From Caldifarciminota bacterium (lineage in GTDB: Bacteria; Hydrothermota; UBA3072), in the NCBI GenBank assembly GCA_023131835.1, contig JAGLZA010000023.1, positions 1 to 54,271 on the forward strand: 54,271 bases of DNA. The letters run 5' to 3'. This document shows, piece after piece, positions 41,255-49,960 of the stretch (positions within the stretch are counted from its first letter, which is position 1; every line of letters starts with the position of its first letter). The position numbers and the translations under genes were made by a program. The notes under the pieces are model-generated. The model was not told the DNA's origin. It saw only the letters and a list, made by a program, of their open reading frames with translations, and searched no databases.

Positions 41255-41734
41255 ATGAAAGAGATTCAGTTGACACAAGGTAAGATAGCATTAGTGGATG
41301 ACTTAGATTTTGAAATACTTAATCAATTTAAATGGTATGCGAATAAAATGGGAAATGTTTATTACGCAATAAGAGCATTGTCCTGGGAAGACGGAAAAAG
41401 GCAGATGCTTAGAATGCATCATGCAGTAATAGGATATCCTTCCATGGGAAGTTATGTTGATCATGAGAATGGCAATGGTCTTCATAATTATAAGAGCAAT
41501 TTGAGATTTGTTACAAGACGACAAAATTTACAAAACAGAATACATGGAAAGACAAAAATATCTAAATATCCAGGGATTACATGGTTTCCAGAATGCAAAA
41601 AATGGAGAGCAAGAATTCAAAAAAATGGCAAAAGAATGCATTTAGGACTTTTTAATTCCGAGCTTGATGCTTTCAATGCCTATTGCGATGCAGTACATGT
41701 TTTTGGTGAAACGATGATCGGAAGTTGGGTCTAA
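41255..41734 (+). CDS. HNH homing endonuclease with AP2 domain, 2
   Basis: The start is MKEIQLTQGKIALVDDLD. HNH core VDHENGNGLHNYKSNLRFVT with the catalytic-type His, then AP2 domain (YPGITWFPECKKWRARIQKN, LGLFNSELDAFNAY). A clear relative of the nuclease at 35155. Its stop overlaps the next ATG (TAATG). Confidence 0.85.
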   Translation: MKEIQLTQGKIALVDDLDFEILNQFKWYANKMGNVYYAIRALSWEDGKRQMLRMHHAVIGYPSMGSYVDHENGNGLHNYKSNLRFVTRRQNLQNRIHGKTKISKYPGITWFPECKKWRARIQKNGKRMHLGLFNSELDAFNAYCDAVHVFGETMIGSWV

Positions 41735-43158
41735 TGTCTTGGATAGACAAAAATAAGGGCGCTGGACCTTGGGATTTTACCGAGCGAGGGGATGTGTTCG
41801 GTTACTTAAATAATGCTCGTTGGTCCAGCCAACAAGATGCCATTGACTTTTGCGAAGCAAGGGGTCTCCCTCTTGATCTTCCTAACCAACATCACCCCTG
41901 TTCACATTGGCATAAAGAAAAAACATCAGAAGAAATTTTCCCTGCTGGCAAATGGGTGGCGGCCATGCAGCAGCCTGGTACTCCCTATATCTATGTGTAT
42001 GACATTCTTCAAAAAGCAGTAATCAGAGTTGATACCTCAGAAATACCCGTCTTTGTCTCTGGCAGGCTTGAACTCGATTCTGCGTATGCCCTGGATTATG
42101 ATATGGGTTACGGTAATCCTGGTGCTCAGCGTGGCGGGTATTGCATGAACAAAGATGCTACACGGATATGGTATCTTTTTACGAAGTCAGACGGGGATCG
42201 TTCGGATGCTGAACTTATTGAAGTAGATATTTCCAAAACGGTTATGAGAAAAGTCGAATCTACTCTTTTTCCTAATTTAGTACCTTCAGATGCTTGGCCT
42301 TCAAGTAATAACGAAAGAATAAATGATGGTTGTTCTGATGATACACATACTTATTGGTGTACTAGTTTGGTGGCTGGAAGGGTCATAAAAATAAGGAATA
42401 GCGATCATTCTATTGCCGATGATCATACTTTTAATTATCCGATTGAGTGTGGACCTTCTTCTTTTAATGAACCTATAACGACAATAGATTTTGACAAAAA
42501 TACAGGGAAATTATTTTGGACTTATATCCGTGACTATATATGCTGTGATCCGGTTTATAATGCTTGTAGCCATCTTATTCGAGCAAATACTGATTTTGCA
42601 GCAGATATTGATGAAGTAGTTTGCGGAAGTGGATTTAATACTCCGGCATGGCAAAATATGATTAGGATTTATTCTAACCATGTACTACACCATAGAGCAT
42701 ATCATCCTTTTTTTGGATATTTTAGGAGACGAACACTGGATCTTTCCGGAGTAGACATACATACAATTAATCAAAATCATCTTCAAAATATTTTTGGTGT
42801 TAAAGATGGAAATGTTTTTACTTTAATGCATGGAAGTAATTTATATAGTGAAGGTTTTTTATATTGTATCAATTTTTCCGATATGACTGAAATTTCAAAT
42901 TTAGATATAAGTTATTATACTGGTCGAAGATATCCTATTGGATATGATTGGGACTGGACCTCAGTTTCAGCCATGAATCAACAAACAGGTGTGATAGCGA
43001 TATTCAGATACCATAATATAGAAAAAAGAAATTATGCAGGATGTTTTAGCGCGAGTTCAGGTTTAGAGCTTCTTTGTGATGTACCATTGCATGTTATGAG
43101 ACATACAAACGTACCAGTATTACTCAGTGAACCTCAAATTTGGACTATGCCGGGATAA
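41734..43158 (+). CDS. Putative beta-propeller tail protein (474 aa)
   Basis: MSWIDKNKGAGPWDFTERGD, followed by repeating strand blocks with Trp/Tyr/Asp (KDATRIWYLFTKSDGDRSDA; DTHTYWCTSLVAGRVIKI), suggesting a beta-propeller. Many Cys. It lies between the two halves of the gp10-like protein; probably a virion or receptor-interacting protein, unproven. Confidence 0.5.
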   Translation: MSWIDKNKGAGPWDFTERGDVFGYLNNARWSSQQDAIDFCEARGLPLDLPNQHHPCSHWHKEKTSEEIFPAGKWVAAMQQPGTPYIYVYDILQKAVIRVDTSEIPVFVSGRLELDSAYALDYDMGYGNPGAQRGGYCMNKDATRIWYLFTKSDGDRSDAELIEVDISKTVMRKVESTLFPNLVPSDAWPSSNNERINDGCSDDTHTYWCTSLVAGRVIKIRNSDHSIADDHTFNYPIECGPSSFNEPITTIDFDKNTGKLFWTYIRDYICCDPVYNACSHLIRANTDFAADIDEVVCGSGFNTPAWQNMIRIYSNHVLHHRAYHPFFGYFRRRTLDLSGVDIHTINQNHLQNIFGVKDGNVFTLMHGSNLYSEGFLYCINFSDMTEISNLDISYYTGRRYPIGYDWDWTSVSAMNQQTGVIAIFRYHNIEKRNYAGCFSASSGLELLCDVPLHVMRHTNVPVLLSEPQIWTMPG

Positions 43159-43200
43159 TAAAAGTCAAACAAAATAAAATTTTAATGGAGGTATAAAACA

Positions 43201-43635
43201 ATGGCCACGGAAGCTGCAAACAAATTAAAGTACGCTCTCGCGACAAAACAAATCGACTTTGCTAATGACACTTTCAAGATCATTCTCATGGCAACCGGGT
43301 TCACTTTCAACAAGGATACCCATCATGGCTATGCGGATGTGTCAGCGAGTGAACTGGCAAACGGCAATGGGTATAGCACAGGCGGGAATACCTTGGCCGG
43401 AGTGGCCGTGACGGAAGACGACACCGATGATTGGACGGAAGTAACTTGGGATAATACATCCTGGACTGCTTCAGGCGGCGCAATAGGACCGAGCCCGGGA
43501 GCGATTATATACGACGACACCCCAACCTCGCCCCAAGCTGATCCTATTATTGGGTACATCGACTTTGGTGGTGATCAAACACAGGCCGATGGCGGGGTTG
43601 CGAGTATTGCTAATATAGAAGTCCGTATAGCGTAA
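43201..43635 (+). CDS. Phage structural protein (144 aa)
   Basis: MATEAANKLKYALATKQIDF, FKIILMATGFTFNKDTHHGY, ANGNGYSTGGNTLAGVAVTE and IIGYIDFGGDQ. This pattern is shared by a family of small tail-associated phage proteins. It has GGAGG upstream. Confidence 0.6.
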   Translation: MATEAANKLKYALATKQIDFANDTFKIILMATGFTFNKDTHHGYADVSASELANGNGYSTGGNTLAGVAVTEDDTDDWTEVTWDNTSWTASGGAIGPSPGAIIYDDTPTSPQADPIIGYIDFGGDQTQADGGVASIANIEVRIA

Positions 43636-43657
43636 ACACAGAACAAAGGAGCATATC

Positions 43658-44092
43658 ATGATAGTAAGTTTAGGTGTCCGAACAGTGGATGGAACCGCGG
43701 CAAAAGCAGGGTGGGAAATCAGGACCGGTGCAACTCCGGGTCGTGCAAAGTTACTGGAAATAGGATTCTTCCTTGTAGCTGCCACAGCCAGTCAAATCGG
43801 ACTCGGTAGACCGCAAGCTATTGGGATCACGCCGACAACGCCTGTCAACTTTTTGCCTGAAGATCCTAATGACGTGATTGCATCCGGAGTGGTTCAATCA
43901 TCTCTGGCGTGGGCAACGGGGCCGACAGTTCCGACAGCTTATCTCCGTAGAATCAGCTTGCCAGCGACTGTGGGGGTAGGGGTTATTTGGACCTTCCCTC
44001 GGGGAATTACCATTCCAGTTTCAAGTAGTCTCATTCTATGGAATGTAGGAACGAACTCGCTGCTTGATTGTTATGCAGTAGTTGAAATATAG
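43658..44092 (+). CDS. Phage structural protein (144 aa)
   Basis: MIVSLGVRTVDGTAAKAGWE, LLEIGFFLVAATASQIGLGR, GITIPVSSSLILWNVG. A beta-sandwich-like protein seen near tail genes in other phages. Role unknown. Confidence 0.5.
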   Translation: MIVSLGVRTVDGTAAKAGWEIRTGATPGRAKLLEIGFFLVAATASQIGLGRPQAIGITPTTPVNFLPEDPNDVIASGVVQSSLAWATGPTVPTAYLRRISLPATVGVGVIWTFPRGITIPVSSSLILWNVGTNSLLDCYAVVEI

Positions 44093-44109
44093 GACAACAG
44101 TAAGTCCTC

Positions 44110-45405
44110 ATGGCCATTTTTCGCTCAGACAACACAAGATCAACATTGCCGGGCGGCTCTACGTCTCAGCAATTTACCAATGTTGACTTTCGGGAAAAGG
44201 CTGATCCTTCGTTAAGCAGACCCTACAAAAGGTCTGAGATCGTTTACAACGGGATCAACATTACCGTTTTCGCTGATCCTATCGAGATCGCAGTCACTCA
44301 GCACGGTATCCTTTCTTTATGGCCTGCCCGGGAGAGAGACCCCGCCCTTGACCAAACATTTGATTGCCGCGGAACCGATAGATTCGGCAACTGGGACCAG
44401 GGAATACCTGTATTTACCGTCAGTCTGGAAGGGACTTGGTTAAACAAGACCATTTCTGCCGACCCCATTGAAGTAACTCTATCCCAACTTGGTAGCTGGA
44501 TTACGGGTATCCTTGTTACTGCTGATCCCATAACGGTAACCATTAACTTTGTACCGGTTTCCGTATCTTTTCCTGTTATCATACTAGAACATGCAAGAAC
44601 CAACTGGCTCAAGTGGGCAGATATCGGCTATCTTGACTTCACAATAAGCAAGACCAATGTGGCCGGGGAGCGACCTCTTGATTGGAAAGGCTGGATCTAT
44701 GCTACCAGGAAACTTGGATCCAAGGTTGTCGTCTATGGAGAAAACGGGGTTTCTGTTCTTACTCCTGCCGGTAATACTTATGGCCTACAGACCATTTACA
44801 GAATAGGGCTGAAAGGCAAAGGCGCTGTATCCGGAGATGATTCTGTTCATTACTTCGTGGATAACCTGGGACAGCTCTGGCGATTCAGCGAGGGCCTGGA
44901 AAAACTCGATTACTCTGAATACCTCTTCGGCATGATCGATAGTGTTGTTCTTTCCTGGGATGCGGCGAATAAGCTTCTTTATATTTGCGACGGATCTCAG
45001 GGGTACATTTTTTCGCAGGACTCGGGGAGCCTGGGGGCTGGGCCTGTTAATGTAACAGGGATTGGTTCACAGGGCGGGGTTCTTTATGTGGTTTCGCCTG
45101 CTACTATTGCTACACCGACGTTTGAACTATGTACGGATATTTATGATCTGGGAACGAGAAAGGGAAAAAATATCCATTCTCTTGAAATCGGAACTGATCT
45201 GACAGAGACGTTGGGGGCGGCCATTGACTACCGTCAGGACAAGGCGGCTGCATTTGCTACTACAGATTGGCATGTTGTCGATCCGAGAGGAATGGCGTAT
45301 ATCCCGGTACATGGGTGGGAATTTCGTTTTAAGCTCAAGTGTGACGCATTGGAGTATTTTGAAATAGATTCGATAATTGTAAACGGTGAGGTATGCAGCC
45401 ATTGA
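44110..45405 (+). CDS. gp10-like tail protein, C-terminal half with ADPIE repeats
   Basis: A 431-residue protein. Residues ~1-150 carry three ADPI-E/T-V repeats (FADPIEIAVTQHG, SADPIEVTLSQLG, TADPITVTINF). Residues ~165-431 match the second half of gp10-like proteins: TNWLKWADIGYLDFTIS, KLGSKVVVYGENGVSVLTPA, YFVDNLGQLWRF. The 40616 protein ends with a related ADSIDLVVSQHGG. It should close the portal-tail channel. Confidence 0.6.
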   Translation: MAIFRSDNTRSTLPGGSTSQQFTNVDFREKADPSLSRPYKRSEIVYNGINITVFADPIEIAVTQHGILSLWPARERDPALDQTFDCRGTDRFGNWDQGIPVFTVSLEGTWLNKTISADPIEVTLSQLGSWITGILVTADPITVTINFVPVSVSFPVIILEHARTNWLKWADIGYLDFTISKTNVAGERPLDWKGWIYATRKLGSKVVVYGENGVSVLTPAGNTYGLQTIYRIGLKGKGAVSGDDSVHYFVDNLGQLWRFSEGLEKLDYSEYLFGMIDSVVLSWDAANKLLYICDGSQGYIFSQDSGSLGAGPVNVTGIGSQGGVLYVVSPATIATPTFELCTDIYDLGTRKGKNIHSLEIGTDLTETLGAAIDYRQDKAAAFATTDWHVVDPRGMAYIPVHGWEFRFKLKCDALEYFEIDSIIVNGEVCSH

Positions 45406-45839
45406 ATAGCAGAATAAAGCTTCTCCCGGCGCAGGTTCCGCAACAATGGGAACTTATCAAGTACATTACCGTAAAGGTAGATGATGTTGACGATAAAAAT
45501 TTACAGCCATATCTCAACGAGCTTTTACACGCTCTGCTTAATGGAAAAGCTCAGTGTTTTTTAGAGTTAAACCAAAACAGGAGTGTCGTCGGTGTTTGCA
45601 TTACACGCTTAGCGGTGGACAAGATTACCGGAGAAAAACATCTTTTAGTACAGAATGTTTATGCTTTTGAGGTTGCCAATGGCGAAACCAGAAAACAAAG
45701 CTTTGATTTTCTCAAAGAATTCGCACGAAAAGAACAGTGTTCGTATATGTCTTTCAAGTCACGTAACAAAAGAATTTGGGAACTTGGTATATCAAATGGT
45801 TTTAAAGAAAAAAATAGAACTTTTGAGTTTTATTTATAA
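45393..45839 (+). CDS. GNAT-like putative acetyltransferase (148 aa)
   Basis: Contains GVCITRLAVDKITGEKHLLV, a helix with RKQSFDFLKEFARK, and IWELGISNGFKEKNRTFEFY, a layout of small GNAT-fold proteins found in podovirus tail regions. It overlaps the previous gene by 13 nt. Substrate unknown. Confidence 0.5.
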   Translation: MQPLNSRIKLLPAQVPQQWELIKYITVKVDDVDDKNLQPYLNELLHALLNGKAQCFLELNQNRSVVGVCITRLAVDKITGEKHLLVQNVYAFEVANGETRKQSFDFLKEFARKEQCSYMSFKSRNKRIWELGISNGFKEKNRTFEFYL

Positions 45840-45868
45840 AGAACTTTTGGGCGAGGAGTGAAGGAAAA

Positions 45869-46747
45869 ATGACAAAAATATATTCCAAAATTGTCATTGA
45901 TATGGCGTCAGGCAAAACGCTTGAAGAGCAAAGTTTTGATTACAGTGGCAGTATTGCTCTGTGTGGTAGTAGCGGCGGCGGTGATACCAAAACTGAGATT
46001 AGATATGCTGGCTACATAGAAGATAAACACAAAGATTTTCTTAATACCGTTGCAGCTCAAAGAAAAAGCGATATAGACAATTCTCCTTTTGCAGATTATG
46101 AGGAAATCCCTGTTGATGTAGCTTTTTTTGGAACTGGATATCTCATAAGCAGTTTTCCTTCGCTTTATGATATGTATGGCAAATTCATGGCCGGGCTTGA
46201 TATTGATACGTTATATAGCCAGATATTTGAAGATACCGTAAACGCACCGGAGATAAACAATCTTGTGGCGGCTGAAGCGGTCATGATGGACGACGATATT
46301 GATATGAATGTCCTACCTCGTTTTCAAGTCGGAATGCGGGATATAAATTCTGTCATGAGTAGCTCTTACGTATGTGGCCGGGCGGCGATAGAGGATGCGC
46401 GGGTTAAAGCCTTGTCCAGATTCAGCGCCGAATTAAAATATCGCATGATTCCGGTCGTTACTGACAGGTGGAGAACACACCTTGACTGGAATAGACACAC
46501 CGTGATGCTGTATGCTGAAATAATGAGGACATACTATCAAGTCAAAACAAATGTTGAAGAGCATTTTTACAATTTAAAAGAGCTTGACGCTAAATGGCCA
46601 TGGACTGTTCTTGGTCAGGAAAGGGCTGGCCTTGGTGCATTGCAGGGAGCGAAGACTTCGGATTCCGAATATAGGAAAAAGATGGGTTGGCAAGAAACCG
46701 TGGGCACGATTGCTGCAGTTGTGGGCATGGCCGCGATGTTTTTATAG
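45869..46747 (+). CDS. Putative internal virion protein (292 aa)
   Basis: MTKIYSKIVIDMASGKTLEE, a short loop CGSSGGG, long helices (FSAELKYRMIPVVTDRWRTH), and a C-terminal membrane-like helix (VGTIAAVVGMAAMFL). Suggests an ejected or membrane-interacting virion protein. The family is conserved in podovirus-like tail regions in my reading; role inferred. Confidence 0.5.
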   Translation: MTKIYSKIVIDMASGKTLEEQSFDYSGSIALCGSSGGGDTKTEIRYAGYIEDKHKDFLNTVAAQRKSDIDNSPFADYEEIPVDVAFFGTGYLISSFPSLYDMYGKFMAGLDIDTLYSQIFEDTVNAPEINNLVAAEAVMMDDDIDMNVLPRFQVGMRDINSVMSSSYVCGRAAIEDARVKALSRFSAELKYRMIPVVTDRWRTHLDWNRHTVMLYAEIMRTYYQVKTNVEEHFYNLKELDAKWPWTVLGQERAGLGALQGAKTSDSEYRKKMGWQETVGTIAAVVGMAAMFL

Positions 46748-46759
46748 GAGAGCGAGACG

Positions 46760-47965
46760 ATGGCAAATAGCCTGTCAACAAGTCCAGTGAGTATCGCAAA
46801 AAAAGGCGGAGGGAAGTCTACCGGCCCGGGTCGGAGTGGAGGTAAGCGTCGAATGCCTGTCCGCTCTGTGCCGGAGAAAGGCAGAGCGAATCTTACCAAT
46901 GTGGGTCAAATGCTTGCTCCTCCTCCGATGCAGGTTTCGCAGCAGGGGGTTCCTTACAAATATATTGTCCCGCCTGCCGATCCTGGAGAAGATCCCGGAT
47001 ATTTACGTCCGCCCACTCAGCAAGATATAGATTATGGGGAGAGATTGCAAAGGGCGATGGCACAAAAAGAAACCGGTCTATATCCTACAGGGATGGATCC
47101 TGTTTTAGCAGAGCAAAGAATTACCGCAGCGGAGCGGCAACCACATGGGCCGGGATGGAAAGAAGACATTATCGATCCTTTAAGAAGAGAACAGTATGGA
47201 GCAAGTGCGACACAAAATGTAGGAGATTTTCTCAAAGAAGGTTATCAAGATACGTTAGGTAAAATGGTTCCTTTTGCTCATTTGCCTGGAGGCGGTATTT
47301 GGAAATCTAAGTGGTCTAATCGTCCGAATGAAGCTCTTCCTATGCGAAGGGCAAATATATTAAGAGGTGAAGGAACTATCGCTGATAAATCAAGAGCATT
47401 CGATAGACGAGAGGCTGAATACAGACATAAATATTATGGTGCTCCAGAGCCAGGGCCAAGAAAATCGAATGTTTATGATGAGCTTGGAATGCCACAACCT
47501 GGACCAGATGTCTCCGATTATGATGTTGGGCAGAGAGACGTTCCTCCATACCTTAGAGAGATGGGTCTGAAGGCAGAACAAGAACTTGGTCCTTATAAAG
47601 TCCCGCCTCCTGGATCGGAACTAGGTTTACCTGCTGGGGCGTTGATCACGAGAGGTTTATCAACAGCTCCTTATCTGGATAAAGAAACACGAGATTTAAT
47701 CAAGGGCGGTTTTCCTGTTCAAGATTTGCCACCTGGGGTTCAGCGTTTTATTAAGAATACAATGGAAAAGCCATCAAGTTTTATTGATCTCAGCGGCGGC
47801 AGGGACAGAGAGGGTAAGGAAGAAAAGAGTGAGGAGAAAGAAACCTTTAATTTACTCAAGTTTCTTATGGGATTGCTCGGCTTAACACCGCAGGAAGAAA
47901 AAAAAGAAGTGGGTAAATCTTATCAGCCACAACGTCAGCGGGCATTGATGCAGACAAAAAAATAG
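46760..47965 (+). CDS. Pro/Gly-rich virion-associated protein (401 aa)
   Basis: Low-complexity: basic KGGGKSTGPGRSGGKRRMPV start, many Pro and Gln, and LLKFLMGLLGLTPQEEKKEV near the end. It starts 13 nt after the previous gene. Such disordered proteins are typical of the ejectosome region. Function unknown. Confidence 0.5.
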   Translation: MANSLSTSPVSIAKKGGGKSTGPGRSGGKRRMPVRSVPEKGRANLTNVGQMLAPPPMQVSQQGVPYKYIVPPADPGEDPGYLRPPTQQDIDYGERLQRAMAQKETGLYPTGMDPVLAEQRITAAERQPHGPGWKEDIIDPLRREQYGASATQNVGDFLKEGYQDTLGKMVPFAHLPGGGIWKSKWSNRPNEALPMRRANILRGEGTIADKSRAFDRREAEYRHKYYGAPEPGPRKSNVYDELGMPQPGPDVSDYDVGQRDVPPYLREMGLKAEQELGPYKVPPPGSELGLPAGALITRGLSTAPYLDKETRDLIKGGFPVQDLPPGVQRFIKNTMEKPSSFIDLSGGRDREGKEEKSEEKETFNLLKFLMGLLGLTPQEEKKEVGKSYQPQRQRALMQTKK

Positions 47966-47976
47966 AGGTAAACATA

Positions 47977-48888
47977 ATGGCAATACAAGAAGAAGGAGTT
48001 TGTGGACCAGGAGAGAGATTGATTGGTAATAAGTGTGTTCCGTTCAATGCACCGGCGGGTCAAGCTGATACTCAATACTACAAACAATATCTACAAGATT
48101 TACCAGGATATCAAACTCCTGGGCAAGGTACTTATACCGGTATGGGAACCGCAGGCTTTCATCCAAACTATGGAGTACCTGGAAAATCACAGAGCGCAAG
48201 AGTTTTATCAACTCCATTACAGACAGATTTTTCCAATCTCAATCTTACCGGAGTTCCTGAATATGCTGGCGGGCCTTCCGGGCTTTCAGAAGGAGTTTCT
48301 GGATATGCTGGCGGACGTTCAGGCTATGATGCTGGTGATGTTGCAAGTGGTTACAGGGTCAGGGAAACTCCTAAAAGAATGGATGCGCCTTTTAGTATGG
48401 GTGATCCTTATGCTCAGGGCGGTAGTCTGTGGAATGTAGGAAGGTTGATGGAAAATAGAGTAGATCCTTATGGTGGAATTGATCCGACACTACTCTATGA
48501 TTTGAGACGTAATGCGGCTGGCGGGGCAGACTTGCCGCCAGGATATACTGCTGGTTTAGGAAGGACAGCGCCCTCTGAAGGATACACGAGTGTGAAGGAT
48601 TTACTTGGTGCTTCCGGCATGGGCGGTGCTCCCGGCGGCGGTATTCCCGGTAAGGGCGGGGGAGAATTGCTCAATTTAGGAGGTTTACTCGGCGGCGGTG
48701 CTCCTGTTACTGGCGGTGCTCCCGGCGGCGGTCTTGCTGGCGGTACCAGTAAAGGTGCTGTGGGTGGAGCTAAAAAAGGCGGTGGTGGAGCTAAAAAAGG
48801 CGGTAGAAGTTCTTCGGGTAGAGCTAAAAAACCCGGGAGTGGTCTTGGCATCGGTGCCGGTGGGGGTTCTGCCGGTGGGGGTTCTTAG
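47977..48888 (+). CDS. Gly-rich virion-associated protein (303 aa)
   Basis: Starts EEGVCGPGERLIGNKCVPF, a cysteine-bearing motif, then long Gly/Pro/Tyr-rich segments with YAGG..G repeats and a C-terminal GGAKKGG run. Likely disordered. Part of the same block of probable internal proteins. Function unknown. Confidence 0.5.
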   Translation: MAIQEEGVCGPGERLIGNKCVPFNAPAGQADTQYYKQYLQDLPGYQTPGQGTYTGMGTAGFHPNYGVPGKSQSARVLSTPLQTDFSNLNLTGVPEYAGGPSGLSEGVSGYAGGRSGYDAGDVASGYRVRETPKRMDAPFSMGDPYAQGGSLWNVGRLMENRVDPYGGIDPTLLYDLRRNAAGGADLPPGYTAGLGRTAPSEGYTSVKDLLGASGMGGAPGGGIPGKGGGELLNLGGLLGGGAPVTGGAPGGGLAGGTSKGAVGGAKKGGGGAKKGGRSSSGRAKKPGSGLGIGAGGGSAGGGS

Positions 48889-48899
48889 AGGATAAAATA

Positions 48900-49955
48900 A
48901 TGAATGGTAACAATAGTTGGCAACGCATGGGTCAATTTGCAAGACCTCCTAGACATGATTTAGGTCCTGTGTCTCAACCTCCGGCAGGAAAACTTTTTCC
49001 TGTAGGAGAGTTGATGGAGGACGGTGGTATCCCTGCGCCTGCCATGATGCCGCGACAACAAATACCGCAACAATATGACGAAGGCCAACCACAAGGTAAA
49101 AAGATACTTGGTATGCCAAAAGATCAGTTCATTGCCTTGATGGGGACGATTGCTCAAGCATTCGGGGGTGATTCACCTAGTGGTAGGATGGGCGCGGGCC
49201 TGATCAACATGGCAGGCATGTTGCGTCAGGAGAGGATGGGCCAGGCTGAAGCGAAGGCTGCTGAAGCGAAGGCAAAGCGTGAAGCGGCGGCTGGAACTGC
49301 AAAAGAAAAACGTGAATCAGCGGCCAAAAAGCGTGAAAGATTAGAAAAGAAAAAAGGGAAGGCTCCCACAGTTAGAACATTCAGAGTGGGGGATATGGAC
49401 GTCCAGCATACCTACGATTATGATACCGGTGAATGGAAACCTATCCCTGGCATGAAGGGCAAAAAAGTAAAAGAGATAGAAGGAAAAGAGAAGCCCCCCA
49501 CAATTAGGACGTTCAGGGTAGGAGATAGAGACGTCCAGCATGCATGGGAGACTGATACTGGAAAGTGGAAACCTGTTCCCGGTATGCCTGGTAAAAAGGT
49601 CACGCCTCCTGCTGGTGAAAAGCCACCGACCCATGCTGAAAAGCGAGCAGGGGCAAAAGAATTGAGAAATGCTGAAATTTCTATACTCAATCCCGAGAAT
49701 TTAGAGAATCCCGCGATTCAAACGAATATTGATTTTTTCAATGAAAAGACTGATAAGCCTTATGTGTATCAACGGACGCCGGGAACACCGGCTGTAGAAA
49801 CTGGCTATTTTGATCTTAAACGAGACGTTCCTGCAGTTCCGTCAGTCATTGAAAAGGTGGATGCTTCAACGATTGAGAAAGTAATGAACTCAAATTTACC
49901 GGATGATATGAAGCGCAAATTATTGTTAAAAAGATTTCCTGAAAAGTTTGAGTAA
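48900..49955 (+). CDS. Repeat-bearing virion-associated protein (351 aa)
   Basis: A Lys/Ala coiled region is followed by two copies of a ~40-residue unit (VRTFRVGDMDVQHTYDYDTG...KPIPG and IRTFRVGDRDVQHAWETDTG...KPVPG) at roughly residues 157-235. A helical C-terminus follows. The duplication looks recent. Function unknown. Confidence 0.5.
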   Translation: MNGNNSWQRMGQFARPPRHDLGPVSQPPAGKLFPVGELMEDGGIPAPAMMPRQQIPQQYDEGQPQGKKILGMPKDQFIALMGTIAQAFGGDSPSGRMGAGLINMAGMLRQERMGQAEAKAAEAKAKREAAAGTAKEKRESAAKKRERLEKKKGKAPTVRTFRVGDMDVQHTYDYDTGEWKPIPGMKGKKVKEIEGKEKPPTIRTFRVGDRDVQHAWETDTGKWKPVPGMPGKKVTPPAGEKPPTHAEKRAGAKELRNAEISILNPENLENPAIQTNIDFFNEKTDKPYVYQRTPGTPAVETGYFDLKRDVPAVPSVIEKVDASTIEKVMNSNLPDDMKRKLLLKRFPEKFE

Positions 49956-49960
49956 ATAAA

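Noticed and set aside
48495-48851. Long antisense Pro-rich frames over the Gly-rich gene, and Ala/Ser/Phe-rich frames over 8727-9026
   Set aside because: They mirror low-complexity coding sequence on the other strand and have no ribosome sites.
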